From assembly GCA_020437105.1 (NCBI GenBank), contig JAGQWR010000065.1, forward strand, positions 1-61,420: a DNA stretch of 61,420 nt, given 5' to 3'. Position numbers and translations under genes: made by a program. Positions 8,420-17,504 of the stretch are shown here, piece after piece; position 1 is the stretch's first letter, and every line of letters begins with the position of its first letter. The notes beneath the pieces are model-generated. The model saw only the letters and a program-made list of their open reading frames with translations. It ran no database searches and was not told the DNA's origin. The stretch comes from Saprospiraceae bacterium. Its GTDB lineage: Bacteria > Bacteroidota > Bacteroidia > Chitinophagales > Saprospiraceae.

Positions 8420-10874
8420 TTTTGAGATTAAAGGTGTTAGTGGTCTCATATAAGGCCATGTTACCGAGGCTGTCCCAGTAGCGGTAAGAGGCAGCCGGGT
8501 CGCTATCAATAAAGTCGAGTATCGCATTTTTATAGATAAAGAACAGGTCGCTTCCGGGTGCAAAGCGCCAACGATAAACGGCGTCAATATTAAATGCAGT
8601 AAAATTCCGGTCGTTAAAGCTGTCGTATTCGGTAGGGAGCAATGTCCCATCTTCTGCTAATTCATTAAAGCGATTATACCGGGCGGCAGACCAATAATGC
8701 CGAACCCGGATATTCAGGTTCATCCGATTTGTAAAATTGAAGTTGGCGGTTAGGCCGGTTTCTACCTGTAATAAATCACGCCGTCCAAAATAGATGGCTT
8801 CTACTTCTCCGGTCTCATTTTCGAGCGTCTCTACCCATCCAATATCATTCAGGAAATTATAGCTACCCACAGATAGTCGAAAACTTAATCGGTCATTTAC
8901 CCGAAAGCGGGGTTGGATGTCAATGTTAACCCGAACCCTGCCTGGTTCGTCAAACTTCCGGTAATTGGTGTATATGTCCAGGGCAAGTTTTTTGCGGTAA
9001 TCAGTCGAAATCCAACCCCCAAAATTTTTGTTGGTTGGATAAGCGTAATACCTGCCACTTACCCGGGGCTCAAAATAATCGTAGGTCTGAAACGGTTCCA
9101 GATAAGTGAAAACTCCGAAGGCGAAGAATTTTTTGGTTTTCAACCAGGCATCCACACTGACTCCAAAATCTGCATAGACATTCGGAGAATAGAGTCGGGA
9201 GTAATAGGGGTAAATTCCCCAGCCACCGGAATTAAATTTTCCAAATGGTTTGAATCGATTATACGAAAGATTCAATCCCAGGCTTCGCTCGTTATTATTG
9301 AAGAGAAAGCCAAGGTCATTTGGGTCGTAATCGTCACTTTCAACGTTGTAAAAAACACCATACTGGAGCTGGCCGCTTGTTTTTTGAAAATTCAGGTTAT
9401 AGGTGAATCCAAGATCTGTTGATTCTGTGTTGTACAACTGGCTGACAGCTGCTTTGCCGTTTATACTGTAAGAGTTTACCTTGTTTCGCAGGTCGAAAAC
9501 AGTACCGGTTACATTGGCATCATAGGCGCCGCCGGCTCGTAGTACATTGGTGTTTATCAGAGAAAAAAAGGAGTTGTTTCGCAAATTCTGGTCAAAGACC
9601 AGAACGTTGTAATTGGTCAGCGGATTGGTCTCCTCCAGTCGTGTGACACCCGTTTCCTGGTTTAATATGGTGGCATTTGTCTGACTGGCAATGGCGTTGA
9701 ATACTCCCACACCTAAGCCTCCGGTGGTTCGTCCGGAAACCTTGGTTGCATTTATTAGAGAAGTGCTTATCGGGTTATTTTCAACTACCTCATTTTCCAT
9801 CAGGCCAACGCCATCATCAATATCCCCGTACTTTAATGGGGTGCCACCTACCCGTCGGGAGTAAAAGAAATTTCCTTTATTAAAAAGCTCCACGCCTTCC
9901 GTGAAAAATTGGCGATTCTCGTCAAATTGTACTTCAAAAGGGGAGAGATTGAGGATCTGATTGTCTGATATGGTCTCTCCAAAATCAGGAATGAGCGTCA
10001 TGTCCAGGGTGAAGGCATCATTGATACCATATTTGATGTCCATGCCGCCACCTATCGATTTACCCCAGGCACCTGTTTCTCCATCTGCCAGGTATTTGTA
10101 ATGGGTGGCATAGGTGGTCAAGAAGGGCGTTGCGGAGAGTCGAAGGGGTGCTTTGACGTCCCTGATCCCCCGGATCTGACCTGCCTGACTGATTAACCGT
10201 GCGCCGTTTGGATCTACGGGGTGCCAAAAAACTTCTTCCCGCGTTCTGCGAATGCTTCGCACAAAATTTATATTCCAAACTTGTTCCTCTGTTTCGGGAA
10301 AACGAATAGCGGAATAAGGGATGCGCATTTCAACCGACCAGCCAGCTGCATCAATATGCGTTTCACTTACCCATACGGCATCCCAGTTTGTATCGCCCGA
10401 TTGGATAGAACCACCACCATTTTCATTTAGTGCGGAGAACTTTGTGTCAAATTGTATGCCTGCAGGTGTAACAATAAAGCCCAATCCGTTGATTCCGTCT
10501 CGGTATGCGTCCAGGATGAGCCCAAAATAATCCGTGTTACCCAATTCATCCCGTTCTGTCATTTCCTGAAGGATGCTATCCGGGGCTGTGTCAAATAAGT
10601 GCACGCCAACGTATAGGGCGTTGTTATCATACAGGATGCGCACCTCTGTCTGCTGACTGGCTGGTTGGCCCGGGTTTGGTTGAAACTGTGTGAAATCGTT
10701 GGCTGGATTAGCTTCCATCCATACAGGATCGTCAAGTATCCCGTCCATTTTTGGCTGAGAACTTATTCGGATTGCTTCCGTTTGTTTACGAAGCGGATCA
10801 GCGGGAGGCTGGCTTATCAAGGGGAGCGCGCAAATTAAAAACAGCGCAACCAGAGCAGTCGGTTTCATTCTCAT
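8376..10874 (-). CDS. DUF5916 protein with N-terminal CBM9-like domain
   Basis: This 832-aa protein has a signal peptide (ending LPLISQ). Residues about 38-210 form a CBM9-like carbohydrate-binding fold (KMDGILDDPVWMEA, LYVGVHLFD, WSVEMRIPYSAIRFP). The rest is the DUF5916 region, rich in alternating aromatic and polar strands like an outer-membrane beta-barrel (FFTEGVELFNKGNFFYSRRVGG). The family is common in Bacteroidota and its function is not established; the CBM9-like part suggests glycan contact. The start could equally be the Met two codons downstream. A -7 promoter box lies at 10896-10903. Transcription converges with the CHAT gene and the last 14 codons overlap it on the opposite strand. 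Confidence 0.87.
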   Translation of the reverse strand: MRMKPTALVALFLICALPLISQPPADPLRKQTEAIRISSQPKMDGILDDPVWMEANPANDFTQFQPNPGQPASQQTEVRILYDNNALYVGVHLFDTAPDSILQEMTERDELGNTDYFGLILDAYRDGINGLGFIVTPAGIQFDTKFSALNENGGGSIQSGDTNWDAVWVSETHIDAAGWSVEMRIPYSAIRFPETEEQVWNINFVRSIRRTREEVFWHPVDPNGARLISQAGQIRGIRDVKAPLRLSATPFLTTYATHYKYLADGETGAWGKSIGGGMDIKYGINDAFTLDMTLIPDFGETISDNQILNLSPFEVQFDENRQFFTEGVELFNKGNFFYSRRVGGTPLKYGDIDDGVGLMENEVVENNPISTSLINATKVSGRTTGGLGVGVFNAIASQTNATILNQETGVTRLEETNPLTNYNVLVFDQNLRNNSFFSLINTNVLRAGGAYDANVTGTVFDLRNKVNSYSINGKAAVSQLYNTESTDLGFTYNLNFQKTSGQLQYGVFYNVESDDYDPNDLGFLFNNNERSLGLNLSYNRFKPFGKFNSGGWGIYPYYSRLYSPNVYADFGVSVDAWLKTKKFFAFGVFTYLEPFQTYDYFEPRVSGRYYAYPTNKNFGGWISTDYRKKLALDIYTNYRKFDEPGRVRVNIDIQPRFRVNDRLSFRLSVGSYNFLNDIGWVETLENETGEVEAIYFGRRDLLQVETGLTANFNFTNRMNLNIRVRHYWSAARYNRFNELAEDGTLLPTEYDSFNDRNFTAFNIDAVYRWRFAPGSDLFFIYKNAILDFIDSDPAASYRYWDSLGNMALYETTNTFNLKIIYYLDYQQFVSPD

Positions 10875-10895
10875 GGAGTGGACTTAAATAGGGAG

Positions 10896-10903
10896 CAAAA
10901 ATA
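10896..10903 (-). promoter_or_regulatory. Bacteroidota -7 promoter box for the DUF5916 gene
   Basis: TATTTTTG on the minus strand matches TAnnTTTG exactly and lies 21 bases upstream of the start codon. A clear -33 element is not obvious. Confidence 0.6.
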
Positions 10904-11152
10904 AACTCCGCTTTGGGGAAAGTAAATGATAGCGGGATAATCGGCGACTTTTGTTGCTCAATGGATGACAAAAAATTAGAATATTTGTCCTGAAGGTCAG
11001 TTAGTCGGATAAGAATTTCAGACCATTGCATATTTGTGTGCTACCTAATATGCGGCTCTTGAGCCCGTTTAAGGTAGAATGTGGCCCGTATGGAAAGCAA
11101 ATTCTAACAAGCACTAATTAATTCGTAATTTTCGGACCCTACAACGGTACAG

Positions 11153-14100
11153 GTGAAAAGTCTAATTCCACAATTCATACAGGAACAATTTGAACGAGGC
11201 GAACGATTTGGCCAACTCGAAGCCTATACCATGTTTGTGGACCTATCCGGTTTTACGGCACTCACCGAATCCTTGATGAAGGAAGGCAACGAAGGCGCCG
11301 AACGTTTATCGGATATCCTCAACCGGATTTTTAGTCCGATGGTGGAGTTGGTTTACGCCCGGGATGGCTTCATCCCCTACTTTGCCGGCGATGCTTTTAC
11401 AGGTATTTTTCCTGCCGGACCAAGTACTGAAAACAGCTTGAGTTTGTTGCAAACAGCGCAAGAAATGCGTCTGCTTTTCAGCGAAAAGGAATTCATTGGT
11501 ATCCCCTTCCCCATTGGGATAAAAATTGGCCTTTCTCGCGGACATGTAGATTGGGGGATTGTTGGCGACAAGCAAAAGGCCTATTACTTTAGGGGTGCTG
11601 CGATCGACTCCTGTGCACAGAGCCAGTCTTTTGCTACGAATCTGGAAATCATCCTGGATCAAAATCTGAGAGACTGGGTCTCGGATGAACAGAAGCTCAT
11701 TCCCGTAAAGGGATCAAAAGACTGCTTTTATTGGGATGATCAGGGCAAGATACTGGAAGTGATTCGCGAAGCCAGTATCCAGGAAAGCAAAGAGATTAAT
11801 ACTAAAATTTTATCCCAGTTTCTTCCGGAGTCTATTCGAACGTACCAAGGCGGCGGCGAGTTTCGTCCGGTGGTATCTGTTTTCTGCTCCTTTACCGGCG
11901 TGAAGACGCACGAAGAACTGGATCGGTTTGCCCGTCATTTTCTGGAAGGCATTTCCAACTTCTCCGGGTATTTTAAAGAAATTGATTTTGGTGATAAAGG
12001 CGGCGTGCTTGTTGGATTCTTTGGCGCCCCTGTTGGTTTTGAAAATAATCTGGAGCGGGCATTAGAGTTTGTGCTAAGCTTTCGGCATGAAATCAGTACT
12101 GAGACAGGCGATTTTCGAATGGGGATCACTTCCGGAACTGCGTTTACCGGCATTGTGGGTGGTAAAGAACGTCATCAATATGCCGCTGTTGGAAACCGGG
12201 TAAATCTGGCTGCCCGCTTGATGACCTATGCCGAATGGGGAGAAATTCTGGTTGATCAGGAAGTAAGAAAAGATCGTCGCTACGAGTTTCGTCACCGGGG
12301 CGATATTCATTATAAAGGAATCGAAGGCTTAGTACCTACCTATAAGTTTTTGGGACGTCGGGCGGAATCCCAAACTACGTTTTCCGGCAGTTTCGTGGGC
12401 CGGGAAAAAGAACTGACTGAAATGCTCCAGTTTAGTCAGTCGAACCTGGAGAAAGGTACAGCAGCAGTTGTCTATCTGTTTGGAGAGGCTGGTATGGGCA
12501 AATCACGCCTTTCATTTGAAATGCGTCAAAAACTGCAGGAGACTATGAGTCCTACCTGGTACACCTGCATGACAGACCAGATCCTTCGAAAACCCTTCAA
12601 TCCGTTTATATATTTTCTCCGCAATTACTTTGAACAGTCGGGAGAGAATTCGGTGGAGGAAAATAGAAATAATTTTGAGGTCAATTATAGCTGGCTGCTC
12701 AATGATTTAAGGCCACTGGATGGCGATGTAGCCGATAATATCCGAAAGGAGGTAGTCCGTACCCGCCCCATTCTGCTAGCCTTGATTGGACTCAAAGAGC
12801 AGGAATCCATCTGGGATAATCTGGATGCACGGGGTCGTCATCAAAATACCCTGGCGGCGATTTATAATCTCTTTTTAGCAGAGTCGCTGATACGGCCACT
12901 GGTGATTGAATTAGAGGATGCACTTTGGCTGGATAGCAGTTCGGAGCAATTTTTGGAGGCCCTGGGTAATAAGATTGCCGGCTTCCCGATTCTGTTGCTG
13001 ATTACTTCCCGTTACTTTGACGATGGGAGTAAACCCGTGTTTTTTAAAGAAAACGGCTTCCCCGGCAACCTCGGCTTTTTTGAGGTTGACCTAAATATGT
13101 TGAGTCCGGAAGCGCTGAGAGAATATACCGAGCATAAACTTGCTGCACCTATTACGGAGAAATTTTTTGAAATGCTCCTGCGTACAACCAATGGTAACCC
13201 ATTTTATTTGGAGCAACTACTGGAGTATTTTGAAGAAAGCAAATTACTGTTGATCAAAGATGGTGTCTGGACGGTGAAAGATGAGAGCATCAAGCTTTCC
13301 AGTTCGATACAGGCAATTTTGACAGCCCGCATCGATCGCTTGTCGGCCATGGTTAAAGAAACCGTGAAAGCAGCCGCTGTGATTGGTCGGGAGTTTGAGG
13401 TGCCGGTTTTAAACGAAGTGATGCGCAGGCAGGGCGCAGATTATCAGGATTTCCCGTTTGCATCCGATGACCTTCGGGATCAAATCCGGAAAGCGGAAAA
13501 AGGCCAAATCTGGCGAGCTGTTAATGAGTTGCGTTATATATTCCGGCATTCGCTGCTTCGAGAAGCAGTTTACGATATGCAGCTGCGCACCCGCTTACGC
13601 GAATTACACCTCCTGATAGCAGAAGCCATCGAAAAGGTATATGCCGACCAGTTGGAAGATCATTACGTTGATCTGGCCTATCACTATGAAAATGCAGAGG
13701 TAAAGGATAAAACACATGAATATCTCCTAAAAGCAGGCGATTATTCTCGTCGAAATTTTCAAAATAAACAGGCACTCCAATTTTATAATAAATTATTGCT
13801 GGAGTTGGAGTCGGATGGTGCGCTTCGGGAAAAATTTCATGTACTGGTTAAAAAGGGACGGATTCTCGAGCTGATTGGGCGTTGGAAAGATTGTGAAGAG
13901 GTATATGAGGAAGCGCTGGAAATCGCAGAATCTTTTCAGGAGCCACTTATCCGGGGACGGGCTTTTAATGCGGTAGGTCATTTGAAGATGCTTCAGGGTA
14001 AATATGCTGAAGCCCGGAATCAATTGGAAACGGCAGCCAATATCTTTGAGCTACTGGAAGATGAACACGGTATCTCCAAAGTATATGGTGATATGGGGAA

Positions 14101-15172
14101 TCTCTTTTTCCGCCAGGGAGAATATGAAGCAGCCAAGTCTAATTTTACGAAGAGTATCCGAATCGGTCGCCAGTTTCCTTACAATTACACCCAGGCTCAG
14201 ATTGTTGCCAACCTGGGGCTGGCATTTATGAATCAGGGAGATTACGAAGAAGGGATTCGCTGGCAAAAGGAGCAGCTGGAACGCACCGAGCGCAAAAATG
14301 ATAAACAGGGAATGGCCACCCTGTTTACAAATCTCGGAATTGTCTATTTTGAAAAAGGCGACTACGATGAAGCAGGAGCCTGTTTCGGAAAAGGACTGGA
14401 ACTGGCAGAAGAGCTGGGCAATAAACTCCTCCTGTCTATTGGTACCGGCTGCCTGGGAGGTGTGTATGAACGGAAAGGAGACTATGAGGAGGCGCTCCGA
14501 CTTTTTGAACTCGATCTTAAGCTGACACTCGAACTTGGCGACAAGCAGGGTATTGCCATTGCGCGGAGTTTGCTGGGTGATCTTTTTAGTCTTATCGGAC
14601 GTTTTGAAGAAGCGATTGAACAATTACAGATTACAATTGCTATAAGTGAGGAGCTGGGATATCAGAAAGGACTCGCCCGTGCCGTTAATACCATGGGCGA
14701 TATTCATTATTTTCTCGAAGACTATCCGACCTCGCTGGAATTCTACGATCGAGCCATTCAGGTGACGCGGGAAATAAATAATCGACTGGTACTTGGACGC
14801 AGCCTCGCTGAAAAGTGCCTGGTGTTACTTGAGTTGGACCGGATTAAGGAGGCACAGGTTGTACAACAGGAGGCGGCGCAAATTGCTCATGATATTGATA
14901 ATGTAGAGCTGTTGTTTCAGAGTGAATTGCTCAAAGCTCAAATTGATGCGGCTGAAGGCCTGGTCGATTCTGCTATACAGCATTTACAGCATTTGCTGGC
15001 CAACTATTTAGAAGGTGAAGAACAGGCTGAAATACAATACTTTTTATACAAGTTTGGGCAATCAGAGGAGTATCGAATCCTCGCTCAAGCCGGTTTTGAA
15101 GCCTTGTATTCGGACACACCAAAATTCATTTATAAAAAACGCCTCGATGACCTTTCTAAGGGTCCCAAATAA
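11153..15172 (+). CDS. Twin class III nucleotide cyclase / AAA NTPase / TPR protein, soluble-adenylyl-cyclase-like
   Basis: This 1339-aa cytosolic protein has a GTG start and no signal peptide. Cyclase homology domain C1 (about 20-200) carries the two metal-binding Asp motifs VDLSGFTALTE (D30) and FAGDAF (D80). Domain C2 (about 235-405) carries a Lys in GDKGG (K282) and the Asn-Arg pair in VGNRVNLAARL (N351, R355). Together they could form one active site at the C1/C2 interface, making cAMP. Next comes an NTPase module: Walker A GEAGMGKS at 444-451, a Walker-B-like VIELEDALWLD near 585-595, and LLLITSRY. From about 840 to 1325 there are at least ten TPR-like repeats (for example GDYEEAL, GDYDEAG). 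The order C1-C2-NTPase-TPR is that of mammalian ADCY10. The adenine-contact Thr of human sAC appears to be Ala345 here, and the bicarbonate Arg appears to be absent. The ligand and product are therefore unproven. The lipoprotein gene follows after 10 nt. Confidence 0.88.
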   Translation: MKSLIPQFIQEQFERGERFGQLEAYTMFVDLSGFTALTESLMKEGNEGAERLSDILNRIFSPMVELVYARDGFIPYFAGDAFTGIFPAGPSTENSLSLLQTAQEMRLLFSEKEFIGIPFPIGIKIGLSRGHVDWGIVGDKQKAYYFRGAAIDSCAQSQSFATNLEIILDQNLRDWVSDEQKLIPVKGSKDCFYWDDQGKILEVIREASIQESKEINTKILSQFLPESIRTYQGGGEFRPVVSVFCSFTGVKTHEELDRFARHFLEGISNFSGYFKEIDFGDKGGVLVGFFGAPVGFENNLERALEFVLSFRHEISTETGDFRMGITSGTAFTGIVGGKERHQYAAVGNRVNLAARLMTYAEWGEILVDQEVRKDRRYEFRHRGDIHYKGIEGLVPTYKFLGRRAESQTTFSGSFVGREKELTEMLQFSQSNLEKGTAAVVYLFGEAGMGKSRLSFEMRQKLQETMSPTWYTCMTDQILRKPFNPFIYFLRNYFEQSGENSVEENRNNFEVNYSWLLNDLRPLDGDVADNIRKEVVRTRPILLALIGLKEQESIWDNLDARGRHQNTLAAIYNLFLAESLIRPLVIELEDALWLDSSSEQFLEALGNKIAGFPILLLITSRYFDDGSKPVFFKENGFPGNLGFFEVDLNMLSPEALREYTEHKLAAPITEKFFEMLLRTTNGNPFYLEQLLEYFEESKLLLIKDGVWTVKDESIKLSSSIQAILTARIDRLSAMVKETVKAAAVIGREFEVPVLNEVMRRQGADYQDFPFASDDLRDQIRKAEKGQIWRAVNELRYIFRHSLLREAVYDMQLRTRLRELHLLIAEAIEKVYADQLEDHYVDLAYHYENAEVKDKTHEYLLKAGDYSRRNFQNKQALQFYNKLLLELESDGALREKFHVLVKKGRILELIGRWKDCEEVYEEALEIAESFQEPLIRGRAFNAVGHLKMLQGKYAEARNQLETAANIFELLEDEHGISKVYGDMGNLFFRQGEYEAAKSNFTKSIRIGRQFPYNYTQAQIVANLGLAFMNQGDYEEGIRWQKEQLERTERKNDKQGMATLFTNLGIVYFEKGDYDEAGACFGKGLELAEELGNKLLLSIGTGCLGGVYERKGDYEEALRLFELDLKLTLELGDKQGIAIARSLLGDLFSLIGRFEEAIEQLQITIAISEELGYQKGLARAVNTMGDIHYFLEDYPTSLEFYDRAIQVTREINNRLVLGRSLAEKCLVLLELDRIKEAQVVQQEAAQIAHDIDNVELLFQSELLKAQIDAAEGLVDSAIQHLQHLLANYLEGEEQAEIQYFLYKFGQSEEYRILAQAGFEALYSDTPKFIYKKRLDDLSKGPK

Positions 15173-15182
15173 TGTACGTGGT

Positions 15183-16091
15183 ATGCTGAAATTATTTTTT
15201 CTGATCGTGGGCAGTTTGCTCCAGGCCGGCTGTCCGGAAAACGCTTCTTCGGAATTGGAGGCCTATAAACTGCCTTACGATTTAACACAACCTGATAAAA
15301 CACTGGAACTTGATCTTAACTTGAACGAAATTTCCGGGTTGAGTTTTGCATTCGGCGAAAGCCGCCTCGTAGCCGTAAATGATGAACAAGGTGTGGTATA
15401 TCTGTTGGATCCGGAAACGGGATCCCAAATCATGAGCCTGGAATTTCATAGTCCCGGAGATTATGAAGGGGTAGAAGTTGTGGGTGATCATGCTTATGTG
15501 GTAAAAAGTACAGGCACAATTTACGCCCTCCGAAATTTTGCTACAGAGGGAATGGAAATGACGAAGTACAATGATTTTCTGGAAAAGGAAAATGATGTAG
15601 AAGGCTTAGGTTATGACGCAAAAAGTAATCAGTTGTTGGTGGCATGTAAAGGGAAAGCCGGTGATGGACCTGAATTTGCTGCCAAACGTGCTATTTATGC
15701 CTTTGACCTGGAAACCAATACCTTTGATACCCTGCCCAAATACCTGATCAGCCTGGAAGACGTGCGCAAGTATCTTGATCAAAACACAACGCTCCAGGCT
15801 TGGGAACAACTCTCCGAATTTTTTGATCCGGCTGCCGAAGACCTGACTTTTGCTCCTTCTGCATTAGCTATTCACCCAATTAGTGGAGATATCTATTTGT
15901 TGTCGTCGGTTGGTAAGTTATTACTTGTGCTAAACCAGGAAGGGCAAATTGTGTATTTGGAAAAACTTAAAAAATCAGTTCACCGGCAGCCGGAAGGTAT
16001 ATGCTTTGCAGCCGATGGAACTCTTTATATCAGTAATGAAGCGAAAGGGACAGTACCCCTGATTCATCGGTTTGCCTATAAATCAAACTAG
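15183..16091 (+). CDS. SdiA-regulated-like (YjiK-type) beta-propeller lipoprotein
   Basis: This 302-aa protein has a lipoprotein signal whose lipobox LQAGC places the lipidated Cys at about residue 17. The body matches the SdiA-regulated family (LNEISGLSF, VAVNDEQGVVYLLDPETG, GDYEGVEVV, RQPEGICFAADGTLYISNEAKG), a propeller fold related to phytase-like and NHL proteins. An in-frame extension back to 15015 exists, but it would lie inside the cyclase gene and bury the signal peptide, so I chose the ATG at 15183. That ATG is 10 nt after the preceding stop, which suggests co-transcription with the cyclase-like gene. It is likely a periplasmic or outer-membrane lipoprotein. The substrate is unknown. 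Confidence 0.82.
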   Translation: MLKLFFLIVGSLLQAGCPENASSELEAYKLPYDLTQPDKTLELDLNLNEISGLSFAFGESRLVAVNDEQGVVYLLDPETGSQIMSLEFHSPGDYEGVEVVGDHAYVVKSTGTIYALRNFATEGMEMTKYNDFLEKENDVEGLGYDAKSNQLLVACKGKAGDGPEFAAKRAIYAFDLETNTFDTLPKYLISLEDVRKYLDQNTTLQAWEQLSEFFDPAAEDLTFAPSALAIHPISGDIYLLSSVGKLLLVLNQEGQIVYLEKLKKSVHRQPEGICFAADGTLYISNEAKGTVPLIHRFAYKSN

Positions 16092-16192
16092 TTTTTATCC
16101 AGAATGAACCACTTTTTTGCTCGCAGGTTTCCATATTAGTGTACAGCTTTCACTTTATGAACATGAAAAATGGATGTTCGCTTAAGAAAGCG

Positions 16193-16200
16193 GATATTTG
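16193..16200 (+). promoter_or_regulatory. Probable -7 promoter box for odhB
   Basis: GATATTTG matches TAnnTTTG at 7 of 8 positions and lies 32 nt before the start codon. A short inverted repeat (GAACAT at 16159-16164, ATGTTC at 16174-16179) sits just upstream. Confidence 0.4.
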
Positions 16201-16232
16201 CGACAGAATTAGTCTCTAAAAATTAACTCGGC

Positions 16233-17471
16233 ATGAGTATAGTCGAAATGAAAGTCCCCACAATCGGGGAATCGATAACAGAAGTAACCCTTTCTCAATG
16301 GTTGGTAGCAGACGGCGCTTATGTCGAGCTGGATCAGTCCATTTGTGAATTTGAATCCGACAAGGCTACTTTAGAATTTCCGGCGGAAGCCAGCGGGAAA
16401 CTCATTCATGTAGCTGCAGCTGATGATGACCTGGAAATCGGGGCACTGGTAGCCAAAATCGATACCAGTGTAACAGCTCCATCAGGAGGGGATAAAACGC
16501 CGGCTCCCAAAGCACCCGCTGAAGAAAAAGCGGCTCCGGTAGCAGAATCCAACGGGACAGATACTTATGCTAAAGGACATCCCTCGCCAGCAGCAGCTAA
16601 AATTTTAGCAGAATCGAATATCGATGCTTCGAAGGTAAGCGGTAGCGGTAAAGATGGTCGGATTACGAAGGAGGATGCACAGCAGGCTGTTACTTCATAT
16701 GTGCCGGAATCAAAGCCGGCGAAAACTGAGAAAACAACTCCGGCGGCAACGAGTGCTCCTATTGCATTTAGTAGAGAAATTCGACAGGAAAAGATGAGCC
16801 GGATGCGGCGTACCATTGCCAAGCGCCTGGTATCTGCCAAGAATAATACGGCCATGCTCACTACCTTCAATGAGGTTGACCTTACGGAAGTGAATAAGGT
16901 GCGGGCTCAATTTCAGGATGAGTTTGTTGCCAAGTATGGTGTGAAGCTGGGGTATATGTCGCTTTTCGCGAAAGCCTGTGCCCAGGTGTTGATGGAAATG
17001 CCTCAAGTCAATGCACAAATTGACGGCGAGCAGCTGATTTATCACGATTATGTTGATATTTCGTTTGCAATCTCCACGCCAAACGGACTGGTTGTACCGC
17101 CGATCCATAATGTGGAATCGCTGCACTACGCGGATATCGAAAAAAAATTGAAGGGCTTGGCTGTTAAAGCACGGGATGGAAATCTTAGCCTGGAAGAAAT
17201 GAGTGGCGGAACCTTCACCATCACCAATGGTGGTGTATTTGGCTCCATGCTAAGCACCCCGATTATTAATGAACCTCAATCTGCTATTCTGGGGATGCAC
17301 AATATTCTGGAGCGGCCGGTAGCTATTAATGGCCAGGTGGAAATTCGTCCGATGATGTATTTGGCATTGTCATACGATCACCGGGTAATTGATGGAAGTT
17401 CTTCTGTAACCTTCCTGGTAAAAGTGAAAAAACTTTTGGAAGATCCGGTAAGGATGATGCTGGGTGTGTAA
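16233..17471 (+). CDS. odhB: Dihydrolipoyllysine succinyltransferase, E2 of 2-oxoglutarate dehydrogenase
   Basis: This 412-aa E2 subunit transfers succinyl groups from lipoyl-lysine to CoA in the TCA cycle. The N-terminal lipoyl domain (residues 3-76) has the lipoylated Lys in ESDKATLEF (K44). An Ala/Pro/Lys-rich linker precedes the peripheral-subunit-binding domain (about 115-150: [24 protein letters not shown]). The catalytic domain (about 185-412) ends with [11 protein letters not shown], giving H383 and D387 as the acyltransferase residues. [14 protein letters not shown] and the short FEV-type linkers are typical of the succinyltransferase rather than the pyruvate enzyme. The E1 gene (odhA), often adjacent, is not in this window. 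The EAD-like gene follows 33 nt downstream. Confidence 0.93.
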   Translation: MSIVEMKVPTIGESITEVTLSQWLVADGAYVELDQSICEFESDKATLEFPAEASGKLIHVAAADDDLEIGALVAKIDTSVTAPSGGDKTPAPKAPAEEKAAPVAESNGTDTYAKGHPSPAAAKILAESNIDASKVSGSGKDGRITKEDAQQAVTSYVPESKPAKTEKTTPAATSAPIAFSREIRQEKMSRMRRTIAKRLVSAKNNTAMLTTFNEVDLTEVNKVRAQFQDEFVAKYGVKLGYMSLFAKACAQVLMEMPQVNAQIDGEQLIYHDYVDISFAISTPNGLVVPPIHNVESLHYADIEKKLKGLAVKARDGNLSLEEMSGGTFTITNGGVFGSMLSTPIINEPQSAILGMHNILERPVAINGQVEIRPMMYLALSYDHRVIDGSSSVTFLVKVKKLLEDPVRMMLGV

Positions 17472-17504
17472 GAAAAACCACCGAGTTTTTATAATTTTCA
17501 TCTC

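Noticed and set aside
8913..9422. 169-codon + strand ORF inside the DUF5916 gene
   Set aside because: It is antisense to a well-supported gene and has no domain, signal or promoter; codon use mirrors the opposite strand.
14051..14623. 190-codon minus-strand ORF in the TPR region of the sAC-like gene
   Set aside because: It mirrors TPR coding repeats; there is no independent evidence of translation.
15015..15182. Upstream in-frame extension of the SdiA-regulated-like lipoprotein
   Set aside because: It overlaps the cyclase-like gene by more than 150 bp and would hide the lipoprotein signal.
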